Shown one piece after another: positions 9,438 through 22,700 of a stretch of 64,000 bases of DNA. Position 1 is the stretch's first letter; each line of letters starts with the position of its first letter. Under the pieces are notes generated by a model. That model saw nothing but the letters and a program-made list of their open reading frames with translations, made no database searches and was not told the origin of the DNA. The position numbers were made by a program, and so were the translations under genes. The stretch covers positions 28,458,356 through 28,522,355 of the forward strand of contig NC_063054.1 of assembly GCF_018812025.1 (NCBI RefSeq), given 5' to 3'. This DNA is from Megalobrama amblycephala. Its lineage: Eukaryota > Chordata > Actinopteri > Cypriniformes > Xenocyprididae.

Positions 9438-12400
9438 CTGCAAATAATTATTTGTATGTTACTTAAAGTATTCTTGTCATGTCATATATATATTAAAATG
9501 TATCAATTTTAATAGCAAGACTTACTTCTCCTACGCATCCTTTGAAAGAAACCCAGTCCACTTGAAGATGATGGTCCTGCACTTGTACTCTGTAATGTAG
9601 AGATTTAAGATATCAGTTGTAAACTGAGTACATCTATCCTCAGGAAAAACTCATGGATCAGATGCATTGTTTTGTTGGCATTTACCCTGGTACGGTTAGA
9701 GCTGGTAAGGTTCCTTAGTGACAGCCTTCCTCCCAGTGCCTCACGGATCTGCAACCATATGTGAGAAAATGGGTTAAAGCACTATAGAACTGAATGACTC
9801 TAAGATCATTTTAACAATGGCTGACACAATGTCAAATTGCACAATGATGAAAATCAGTTCATACCTTGCTGTCTAAAAGCGTTCCAAACACCAAAATAAA
9901 GAATCCCTGCAGAAGTGTTACAAATATATGATAAAAATGTTATGAGTAAATAATACTTGTAATGCTGTTCAAATTCATATTCATAACAACATTGGAAATA
10001 AATTATTTTGCATCTTTGTGAAGCTTTAAAATAGATTGCTGTAATTACAGAATATTATAATTGTTGCATTACAATTAATGCTTTAAAGTTAGCATTTAAA
10101 AAAAGCTAAATATAACCTAGAAAGTAAAAACAAAAAAGTGATACCTGCAGTGAATTAAGGAGTGCAAACACCACATGAATGCCTAAGTCACGTGACACCA
10201 TGGTTCCAATTCCAAATCCCCATGTTAGACCAAAGATAGGAGTCAATATGGCCACACATCGGGCAATGACCACCAGGGCATGTTTCTCGTCTGGTTGAGT
10301 TGCGGCACCAACTCCTCTCCTCAACATCTTATACAGAACCACAATCAAAACCACAAGGTTTATGGCTACAATAGTGAGAGCTGGAATCACAAATGCCAGC
10401 AGGGCCTTAGATTCCAACCAGTTCAGCCAGCATGCATCTTGTTTCGTGACATAATTTTTTGGTCCAGCTGTCGACGCAACAGTAATGACCGCTATGAGCA
10501 AAGGTGCACCATAACCGACTATGAAGGCAATGGCCATCATTTTGGCCCTTGACATTTGGGACAAGACCATGACTGTACGGTAAAAGAGCAACAGCGCTGA
10601 AATTAACATCCAGAAGAAAAGAGCCAGGTAAAAAAAGTGCATGAAGAAAACCACTGGACTGCAGCGACCCACTGAGGTTGGCTGCTCTGGTTCTGCAATT
10701 GCGGCTCCAATGATGAAACAGATGTTTGCGATCAGCAGGGACACGGCAATGTTGACTATGGACACGTGTCGCATGTAGGATGTGTCATTTCTTGTCATGG
10801 ACTTCCACACGATAATCTCAATAATGAGGCACAAAATCAAGCTGGCCATTGAAATAGCTACACCAATGTAAGTTATATAGGCCAAGGCTTTGTGATCAAG
10901 GGAAAATGGTGACATTAGGATTGAAAAAGAGGTTGTGTGGTTGCATTCACATGTAATCTTGCCAGTTTCGTTCCCTTTACTGATATAGGGTTTTACTTCA
11001 CATCCAGTGGAATCCCATGCGTCAAGTTTGAAGTTCCAAAAGACACACTGAGGATTTCCCAAAGACTGATCAGAAATGTCAAACGCAAAAGAAATGTTGT
11101 TAATTGTTTGGTTCACCTTAACAACAACCACATCTCCATTGATGCGTACAACTGAATTATTAGTGTCATTTTTATTACTAGTATTACGAGTAGGTAGAAC
11201 ATTGTCAAGAGTTGTGAAGACTATGATGGTTATGGGTGTGGGTTGAGAAATCTGTGGTATCAGGATCTCAGTGGATGAGTTTGTCAGGTTTGATATTCCA
11301 CTATATCTGTCTGCTACAGTTCTATTCAACTCAATAGATTTTTCATTAATTGTAAAATTGCCATCTGTGAGACGGTCACTTATACTCTCAATAGCGGTCA
11401 GAAGTGCAGTGCTGGTGTTATCTGTCCTGCTGTTATTGTTCAAGTTGTCCCATGAGTTAATAGCTAAGTCCGAAACAAGGATATCCACAGTTTGAAGAAA
11501 AGACTGGAAATGAAACAGAAAATCATGTTTAGTACAAACAATTTTTCATCAGAGGGGATAATGAAGATTACCATATGTACAAATATTTTAGCATGATAAA
11601 GTTTTGATTAGCCACAATTGACTGATGTCTTTCGCGCATACATAATGTACATACCTTCATCACAGGCTTATCGATGATAATTTTTTGTGCTGTACCAGCG
11701 ATTTTTACAAGTATGTCAACAATTGTTTGGACAGTCACGGAAGACTGTGTTATCTCCTGATTATTCTGCACTGTAGCAGTACTGAGCTGAGCCACAACCT
11801 TTGGGATGTCCTGTGGAGCCAAGACCTAAATAACACAGAAAAGAAGAAACGTAAATATCAGAAATATTTGAAATGGACATTATTTTTTTTTTTTTCACCA
11901 ATACATAGAAAATGAATATTACCTCAACTTGCTTTTCAATGTCTTTGATAACTTGAAGTATACAGTCCCTGTTAATTTCCCTCCATGAACCTAATGTACA
12001 CTGATAGGTAATGGTGCCTTCCTTGCCTTTTTCACAGGGTCCTGTCAAAACTTCACCTTCTTTCCCATCTCCAAGCGTGTCATTTTTACAGGGCAATGCT
12101 AGAATAAATATTTTGAGTTTCAAAAACAAAAAACAGAAAAACATTTATTTCTTTCAGACAGCTGAAACAGATAGAAGAACATTCTGCTGCATCAAAGGAT
12201 GAAAAACTGAAGGTTTACCTTGATTGACTTTATTAATAATGACTGTCCTCTGGGCATAAGACAAGCGCTGCAGTTCTGAGATCTTGAGTTGGCATGTAAA
12301 GGTTTTACTACTACAATCTGCACTCCTGATGTTATGCTTTAGTGTGATGCATCCCTTGACTGATTCCATAAAAAGGTAAATAGAATTATTGAAAAAAACA

Positions 12401-15400
12401 AAACAAAACTGAAACATGGTGAATTCAACAAAACTTGTCACTAAGAATATATTGTCTGTCTGTAAGTACAACCTGGAAGTGTCGGTTCATCACCAGGAGG
12501 ACTCCACTCAATATCATATTTTGTTTCACAGCATGTCAGTTCCACCGTCTGATCCATACACTGAAACTGTCTTACATTTGTACCCACTATGATATTAGGA
12601 AGTGGTTCAATATCTATATCTTGCCATTGAATGTAAGGTATGGCCCTTGCTTTTTTACATGCGTATCTACCTGCAAGTAAAAATAAATAAATATAGTATA
12701 TATTGTTAGGTTAATTAAAGTTGATTTATGTATTAAGAATCTATTGGTTTACACAATTATGTTAATTCAATAATTTTTCATAAATATTCTAAAGCTAAAA
12801 AAAAAATGTATACTGCAAAACTTTTAAAATACGAACAGATTTTAAAACACTAGACATCACCTACTGGACATGGATAAACAACTGAGAATCACACACACTA
12901 CTAGATTTTTTTTTGAGTCAGGAACACAACAAATTAACTCAGAAACATGCGCCTCGTTGCTAGAAGACGCACAACCAATGAAAATAATGTGTTCTTAAAT
13001 CAGCTCAAAATATCAAACAGGTTCGATATCTTCTGATTGGATGGAATCAAAGTCTGAAGCCAAAAAAGAGACAGTCTGTCCCCATCATACACTACATGAT
13101 TTTCTGTGAATTCGGTCAACTCTGTCCAAAATCTGCAGACTAGCTCTGAATTTTGGCAACTCATCAACCCCTCCAGACCTTGAATCAGGCAGAATATCAT
13201 GTAAAATATGCTAAATAATGTACTGATCACTTTTTTTCATACAATGAAAGTAAAAGAGTTTCCAAAATGACAAAAAAAGCACCATGAGTTTCATAAAAGT
13301 AGTTCATAAGACTTGTTTGTTATATTCTAATAATCTTCTTCTCCACTGATTTCATTCAGCCCATTCATTTTAGTATCAATTCAGTGTTTATAATGCTAAT
13401 ACTTGAACTTCAAAGAATTATTATTATTTTTTTTTAAACAAAGCAGCTGATATTGCCATAGAAACCACTACTGGCTTTCAACTCAAAATGGCAGGAACGC
13501 AGGGCTGCTGCTGGGCGCCGGTGTTGCAATGGAAGTGTCGCTTCTTGTTAGTGTATATTCTTTGCTGCAGTGCAATCTCCGGGAGGGCTAGCTCTAACGC
13601 GCTTTCATCATCATACGTAACATTAACTTGTGCAGCGATTGGTAGGAACACACATAGGCCTACCTCTATTAATAATCTTTAGGCTGAAGTGACATCCAAT
13701 AATTTCCTCAGTGCATAACTTACATTTCACAGACATATTCTCCATCTGTAAATGTTAGGACGTCAAGAAAATATTTCCATTTTGCTGTCAGGAGCGGAGC
13801 GTGCGCATGTGGGCCAAAACAGACGGAGCGCAATAATTCTAACTAAAATATACATATATATATTTCCGAACATAAATGTGCCATATGTAGAATTTCTAAC
13901 CTACAACTAATTGTATTTTTATGATGGCAGTAACTGTAAAGTGACTGTTGTAGGGTAATCAAAATAGCCTAATAATTAGTCTGTGCTTTTGTTTTTATTT
14001 ATTATTCATTTTTAGTAGATTACATGGTTACATTCATGTTTGTTTTCATAGCCTTCAATATGAACATTATAGGAAACTATTGGGCAGGATGTGAAATAAC
14101 TTTTTTAATTAAATACAGATTTTTTTTTTTTTTTTTTTTATAGTTCAAATAGAAAAATGTACAAAATACTGAGATTATACATCGCCATTCAGCCCAAAAA
14201 TAGAGATATAATTTTTTTGTCCATATGCTTTAAATACATAATTTTTCATGTTTTAGATAAGCAGTAATGATACATTATTATATAACTTGTTAAATGGTTA
14301 TGGTTATAGCTTTGACTAGCATTCAAGTAGAGTGGAAGAAGATCTAATAAACAAAGGAAGACATAGTTTTGGGCCAGATAACATGTACGCACAATTGACA
14401 CATAGCTTTAATCTAGACCAAGGAACAGTTAACATGTAATTATTATTATTAATAGAGCAAAGATACATGTGACTCACCTTTGTCTATCTCAGTAACGCTT
14501 TTCACAGTGAGAATTGTAACACCTTCTGAAAAGGAGTATTTTCCGTTCTGTACTATAACTTGGTCATTCACTGTCCAACTCATTTCACCAACAACAGAAT
14601 CTGGGATTTTACATTTGAGTGTCATATCTTGTAGAGGATACCATTTTGTTGCAGTGGAAAGAGTCACGTTTTCTGAAAGTAAAATCCATAAATCTTTTTT
14701 TTTAACTTTCTCATTTTTATTAAAGGTCTATGGGCCTTTTTTAAACACTTTTACAAGCAATAATAATGCTTATAAAAATAATAGAATTTAAAACGATTAG
14801 ATTTAGATTTAAGATTAGATGCAGACCCTTACCACTTTCAGCAAAAGCATTCCCAGATACAGTAAATCCTATGGACGTGAGAGTGTTGGCAACCTTATTG
14901 TTTGCCGCTACAAATTCAGGGTTGTTGGGGCTGTCACTTGTTGTCTTAATTTCATAGTCTGCTATAATGCTACCAGGCCTTTGGAGCAACACACAATCCA
15001 CAACAATGAGATGACACTGTATATTACAGTATATTACAACAAGCAGTAAAAACCAAAATAGACCTTTTGAGTGCAAGTTTAGATTTTGGACCTTACCTGA
15101 AGCCAGTGATTTTTACTGAACCTTTTTTGAAGTTAGGCACAGTTTTGTAACTGTCTTCAATCTGTACAAAGTAAGAGTAACCACTGTACATTAGGAAGGG
15201 TACCTATGTACCTCTGATAAAACTGAAATAAAAGTATGAAGTCTTTAAGATGAAATTACTCTGCGGCAAGAGCCAGAGATAAATAGACTAAACCTGAGCA
15301 TACAGAAAATGATCATTCTTTGGGCTGCTCTCCTGTCATTAAACAGATATCTTTATGTCATATGGACAGTTAATTATGTATTTAATGTGATTTAGTATGA

Positions 15401-16743
15401 CAATTAGTCATACGTCATCAGAAAATAAAGGCTCTATTCCAATACTCTGACTAGTTAAACCATAATGTACATTTTTATTAAGATGAGAAGGAAGAAATGT
15501 TAAATGAATAAACATATTTGCCCAAAAAGTACTCTATATTACTGTTTTATAAACCTTGCATTAATCATTTGCATGCCCTCTAGAGGTCAAACGGAACTGG
15601 AATATTTTGTTCTTCAAAGTTTTTTTTTTAATGTTTTTATATTAAATTTTATTCAACTTTAAATAAGCATAAACAATCAATACAAATTATAAACAAAATA
15701 TGAAATACTCACCGCTGACTGAAATTGTTGAGCATAGCGTTGGTACTTCTCATTAGTGGGGTCGTTCAGACTGGTATCAAAATCTTCTTCTATTTTCATC
15801 GACATTTTAACTGTGAACAAGACTAAACAAGACAAAAAAGTGCATTTACTCATCTGTTTCAGTCATTTTTTTTTGGTCACCCACCATATTTATGACCATC
15901 AGCAGGACAAATGGTGGTGGATTCAAAAATGCTTGTTTTTAAATCTCTTAATGGTTCAGCGCCAAGTTATTTATCGGATTTGATTAATCTGTATGCTCCG
16001 TCAAGAGCATCAAGGTCTGCTGACCATTTGCTTTTAGCTGTTCCAAGGGTAAAACTGAAGAGCAGGGGTGACTGAGCATTTGCAGGGGCGGCCCCGAAGC
16101 TCTGGAACAGTCTGCCTCTCTACACCAGACAGACTCAAACACTTGAGGTCTTTTAAATTCTGGCCTAAAAACTTATTTTTACAGTCTGGCGTTCGATGCT
16201 ATGTGAGAGCTGCTTTCTTTTACTGTTTTATTGTGTCTTAAGTGCTTTTCCTTTATGGTGCTGACTGTTTGTATTATTGATTATGTTTTCTTTTTGTATG
16301 TACAGCACTTTGATAAACACTTGTTGTTTTAAAAAAGTGCTTTATAAATTAATTTTGACTTTGATATTGACTTCATAAAGTGAGAAACACACACTGGTTC
16401 ACTATCCGTAATTACTAACGTAATGGTTTTTATACTGAACAAACTGTATATTCTACCCCCTACACTAACCCTACCCTTAAATCTACACATCACAGAAAGC
16501 TTTCTGCATTTTTACATTTTCAAAAAAAACAACAACAAAAAAAAAACAACAAAAAAATAATTTAGTATGTTTATTAATCTATTTCCCCCATGGGGACTGC
16601 TGGCTGGTCCCCACAATGTAGGTGATTTCAGGTTTTACTATCCATGTGGAGACCATTTGGACCCAACAATGTAATATAAACCTGTACACACACAGTCTTG
16701 GTTGTGTCTATAATTTGTTTTCCTAAACAGGTACAATATATAA

Positions 16744-16786
<43 letters not shown>

Positions 16787-19700
16787 TTTTGTACATACCT
16801 TCTGGTGCTGTCGTCACTTTAGAATATTTCAGCAAACAAACAAACAAAAAGAAAGAAAAATTATAAACCTCATTACATATTTTCTATGATTTTCTGCATT
16901 CACAATCAAAGCAAAAAAGAAATTATCCAATAAACCATTTATGAATGTTGTTTTGATTTAAAAATGCAAATGTAAAATGAATGAATTTCTTAAAAATGTG
17001 AGACTAAGAATCAAATTTAATATTATGATTTGCAACATAAGTAAATGATCTTTGGATTATATCAGAGTTTAAGGGAATGAGATTTGGTTTTGTTGCAGTG
17101 AATGCACTCAAATATGAGCAAAGTTAATTTCCCATTTCCTGAACATGATAAATCAATTTCAGAAATGTTTGCATTTGTGTAATTTCTTGAAATGCACGGA
17201 GCCAACTATCAAATTTACATTTAAAAACAAAAACAACATATTGTTTTACCTTGATGGGACTCGTATCAAAATGTGAGGCTACTGTTAATAACTTCAAACT
17301 TTTAATAACTTTAAAAGATTGAACAATTATTTCAATAGAGATAATAATAAACAGCAAATACAGGATTAAAGCCTGCATGCTGCCCCTACTAGCTGTCGAG
17401 TAGTGTTTACGTAATATGGTAATATGCAACATAAATTAATAACGCATTATTCATTTCTCTGGCTGACATATCACCACCTTGGAATTATAAGGTTTTATCT
17501 GCATTATGATTAGTTTTGAGATATTGAGCTTCAACATTTTTGCATTCAATACTCTTTTTTGGATAGACCCTTTGTTTTCCAAAAAAAACCCAAAATGTAC
17601 ACAACTTAAAAACAAACAAACAAAACAGAATAAGAATATGTGAATAACTCAATATTGACAAAAATGTCAGATAGAACCTTAACATTCCAAGTTGTCGATA
17701 TGTGGTTTGAAAATCTTGCACAGCTCTTCTGTGATAAAAACATGCTCTGGTATGGAAAACAATTAATATTAATAAATAATTCAATTGGCATTCTAATAAC
17801 TGTAAAAAGGTGATATTATTGTATACGCCTGTTGTCATCAAAATTATTTTGTGGTATATCAGTTTTTTTTCTACAGTACATACCTAGGTATTTATAAAAG
17901 TGATATCAAAGATAAATCACATGGATAAACTCTAGCTAATAGGTTGTAATTCAAGGTTAGCGTAAACACAAATCTAAATATAAAATGTACCTCTACATGG
18001 GTTACTGATGCTGATGATGAGATCTGAGTTTGTTGCAGTGAATCCATTCAAACATGAGCAACTGTAACTTCCTATTTCATTTGTGCAGTTGGAATTTGGA
18101 CCACATACAGATGGACTGATCAGACATTCATCTATATCTATGGAGGGAAAACAATTTAAATTTTCCTTTAATACATACAAGTATGACATAGATAAAACAT
18201 AAAAAAGACAAATGGTATCTCACAAAATAATACACAAACCTAAGATTGAGAAAGTGTATTAACTTTTTTTTTTTTTAAACAAACGATCACAAAATTAATA
18301 TTTTGTAAAGCACCACATGCAACAGAAACAAACTAACAAAAATTAATTATACACCTCTCAATACTTATTTTAAGCTTTAAGCTTTTGCTGTCAATCATAC
18401 CTTTGCATGGGTTACTGCTGTTTATAGGGAGGTTTGGATCTGTTACAACATATCCACTCTTGCAAGAGCAATTGTGACTCCCAACAGTGTTGTTGCAGAT
18501 TGAGTTTGGACCACAGATGTCTGATATCTCAACACATTCATCCACATCTTTATTAAAAGGAAGTTCAGAGGAAAATAACAGTTTATGTCACTCATTCATA
18601 TGTGAAGGTTAACACATTCTTTGGCATCTTTACAACAGAATGCTTCATTTACAAAAATGATATCAAAGTTAAAATCACATGGATAAACTCTAGCTAATAG
18701 TTTGTAATTCAAAGTTAGCGGAAACACAAATCTAAATATAAAATGTACCTCTACATATGTTATTGAGATTTGAGTTTGTTGCAGTGAATCCATCCAAACA
18801 TGAGCAACTGTAACTTCCTATTTGATTTTTGCAGTTGGAATTTGGACCACATACAGATGGACTGAACTGACATTCATTTATATCTAGAGGGGAAAAATAA
18901 TGTAAATTTGCTTTAATACACACAAGTGTAAACAGGTAAAACATGTAAGACAAAAGGTATCTCACAACATAATACAGAAACAAACTAATAAAAATTAATT
19001 ATAGACCTCTCAATAATTATTTTTTTTTGTCATGAATTTGTAACAATCTTTTGCTGTCAATCATACCTTTGCATGGGTTACTGCTGTTTATAGGGAGGTT
19101 TGAGTCTGTTACATCATATCCACTCATGCAAGAGCAATTGTGACTCCCAACAGTGTTGTTGCAGATTGAGTTTGGACCACAGACGTCTGATATCTCAACA
19201 CATTCATCCACATCTTTATTAAAAGGAAGTTCAGAGGAAAATAACAGTTTATGTCACTCATTCATATGTGAAAGCCAACACATTCTTTGGCATCTTTACA
19301 ACACAATGCTTCATTTACAAAAATGATATCAAAGTTAAAATCACATGGATAAACTCTAGCCAATAGGTTGTAATTCAAGGTTAGCGTAAACACAAATCTA
19401 AATATAAAATGTACCTCTACATGGGTTACTGATGCTGATGATGAGATCTGAGTTTGTTGCAGTGAATCCATTCAAACATGAGCAACTGTAACTTCCTATT
19501 TCATTTGTGCAGTTGGAATTTGGACCACATACAGATGGACTGATCAGACATTCATCTATATCTATGGAGGGAAAACAATTTAAATTTTCCTTTAATACAT
19601 ACAAGTATGACATAGATAAAACATAAAAAAGACAAATGGTATCTCACAAAATAATACACAAACCTAAGATTGAGAAAGTGTATTAACTTTTTTTTTTTTT

Positions 19701-22700
19701 AAACAAACGATCACAAAATTAATATTTTGTAAAGCACCACATGCAACAGAAACAAACTAACAAAAATTAATTATACACCTCTCAATACTTATTTTAAGCT
19801 TTAAGCTTTTGCTGTCAATCATACCTTTGCATGGGTTACTGCTGTTTATAGGGAGGTTTGGATCTGTTACAACATATCCACTCTTGCAAGAGCAATTGTG
19901 ACTCCCAACAGTGTTGTCGCAGATTGAGTTTGGACCACAGACGTCTGATATCTCAACACATTCATCCACATCTTTATTAAAAGGAAGTTCAGAGGAAAAT
20001 AACAGTTTATGTCACTCATTCATATGTGAAGGTTAACACATTCTTTGGCATCTTTACAACAGAATGCTTCATTTACAAAAATGATATCAAAGTTAAAATC
20101 ACATGGATAAACTCTAGCTAATAGTTTGTAATTCAAAGTTAGCGGAAACACAAATCTAAATATAAAATGTACCTCTACATATGTTATTGAGATTTGAGTT
20201 TGTTGCAGTGAATCCATCCAAACATGAGCAACTGTAACTTCCTATTTGATTTTTGCAGTTGGAATTTGGACCACATACAGATGGACTGAACTGACATTCA
20301 TTTATATCTAGAGGGGAAAAATAATGTAAATTTGCTTTAATACACACAAGTGTAAACAGGTAAAACATGTAAGACAAAAGGTATCTCACAACATAATACA
20401 GAAACAAACTAATAAAAATTAATTATAGACCTCTCAATAATTATTTTTTTTTGTCATGAATTTGTAACAATCTTTTGCTGTCAATCATACCTTTGCATGG
20501 GTTACTGCTGTTTATAGGGAGGTTTGAGTCTGTTACATCATATCCACTCATGCAAGAGCAATTGTGACTCCCAACAGTGTTGTTGCAGATTGAGTTTGGA
20601 CCACAGACGTCTGATATCTCAACACATTCATCCACATCTTTATTAAAAGGAAGTTCAGAGGAAAATAACAGTTTATGTCACTCATTCATATGTGAAAGCC
20701 AACACATTCTTTGGCATCTTTACAACACAATGCTTCATTTACAAAAATGATATCAAAGTTAAAATCACATGGATAAACTCTAGCCAATAGGTTGTAATTC
20801 AAGGTTAGCGTAAACACAAATCTAAATATAAAATGTACCTCTACATGTGTTACTGATGCTGATGGTGAGATATGAGTTTGTTACAGTGAATCCATTCAAA
20901 CATGAGCAACTGTAACTTCCTATTTCATTTGTGCAGTTGGAATTTGGACCACATACAGATGGACTGACCAGACATTCATCTATATCTATGGAGGGAAAAC
21001 AATTTAAATTTTCCTTTAATACATACAAGTATGAACAGATAAAACATAAAAAAGACAAATGGTATCTCACAAAATAATACACAAACGTAAGATTGAGAAA
21101 GTGTATTAACTTTTTTTTTTAAAACAAACGATCACAAAATTAATATTTTGTAAAGCACCACATGCAACAGAAACAAACTAACAAAAATTAATTATACACC
21201 TCTCAATACTTATTTTCTTTGTCATGAATTTGAAACAAGCTTTTGCTGTCAATCATACCTCTGCATGTGTTACTGCTGTTTATAGGGAGGTTTGGATCTG
21301 TTACAACATATCCACTCTTGCAAAAGCAATTGTAACTCCCAACAGTGTTGTTGCAGATTGAGTTTGTACCACAGACGTCTGATATCTCAACACATTCATC
21401 CACATCTTTATTAAAAGGAAGTTCAGAGGAAAATAACAGTTTATCTCACTCATTCATATGTGAAGGTCAACACATTCTTTGGCATCTTTACAACAGAATG
21501 CTTCATTTACAAAAATGATATCAAAGTTAAAATCACATGGATAAACTCTAGCTAATAGTTTGTAATTCAAAGTTAGCGTAAACACAAATCTAAATATAAA
21601 ATGTACCTCTACATATGTTATTGAGATTTGAGTTTGTTGCAGTGAATCCATCCGAACATGAGCAACTGTAACTTCCTATTTGATTTTTGCAGTTGGAATT
21701 TGGACCACATGGACTGAACTGACATTCATTTATATCTAGAGGGGAAAAATAATGTAAATTTGCTTTAATACACACAAGTGTAAACAGGTAAAACATGTAA
21801 GACAAAAGGTATCTCACAACATAATACAGAAACAAACTAATAAAAATTAATTATACACCTCTCAATAATTATTTTTTTTGTCATGAATTTGTAACAATCT
21901 TTTGCTGTCAATCATACCTTTGCATGGGTTATTGCTGTTTATAGGGAGGTTTGGATCTGTTACATTATATCCACTCATGCAAGAGCAATTGTGACTCCCA
22001 ACAGTGTTGTTGCAGATTGAGTTTGGACCACAGACGTCTGATATCTCAACACATTCATCCACATCTTTATTAAAAGGAAGTTCAGAGGAAAATAACAGTT
22101 TATGTCAAAAATGATATCAAAGTTAAAATCACATGGATAAACTCTAGCCAATAGGTTGTAATTCAAGGTTAGCGTAAACACAAATCTAAATATAAAATGT
22201 ACCTCTACATGTGTTATTGATGCTGATGGTGAGATTTGAGTTTGTTGCAGTGAATCCATCCAAACATGAGCAATTATAACTTCCTATTTCATTTGTGCAG
22301 TTGGAATTTGGACCACATACAGATGGACTGATCAGACATTCATCTATATCTATGAAAAAAGGAAATTTAAAAAGTGATTTAAAACAGTTAGATGTATAAA
22401 AAGACATCTATACAAGCAGTATACAAATTAAGTAGCAATGTTAACATTTTCCAAAAATAAATAAATAAATAAATGAATAAATTGTAAATAAAAAAGTATG
22501 GATCCTGAACCTATTCTAAAACTATCTTTAAAAAAAAAACATTTTTAAAATATGCAATGACCTAATGTTTAAAAATGTAAAAAATACTTGTGAATTGCAA
22601 TTCAGAATATCAAATAAACAAAAAACTTACCGATGCATGGGTTGTTTTTATTAATAGCTTGATTACCATGTGTGACATTATATCCATTCCAACAAAAGCA

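Larger units (their letters stand above)
17950..20838. repeat. Two tandem copies of a 1,424-bp four-exon unit
   Basis: Exon starts 17991, 18401, 18749 and 19067 recur exactly 1,424 bp later at 19415, 19825, 20173 and 20491. Reading both copies I see only two substitutions, both in E2/E6, and identical introns. A third, diverged copy of 1,364 bp follows at 20839-22202. Confidence 0.9.

Noticed and set aside
9349..15810. Assignment to ADGRE/CD97-type receptors because of EGF modules
   Set aside because: SEA, two Ig domains, the CKND...GPCEKG block and the tail sequence fit ADGRF better.
17243..17274. Possible coding exon ([11 protein letters not shown]) with AG and GTAAAA borders on the minus strand
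   Set aside because: It would run from phase 1 to phase 0, which fits neither the 18-bp linker nor the first SEA exon.
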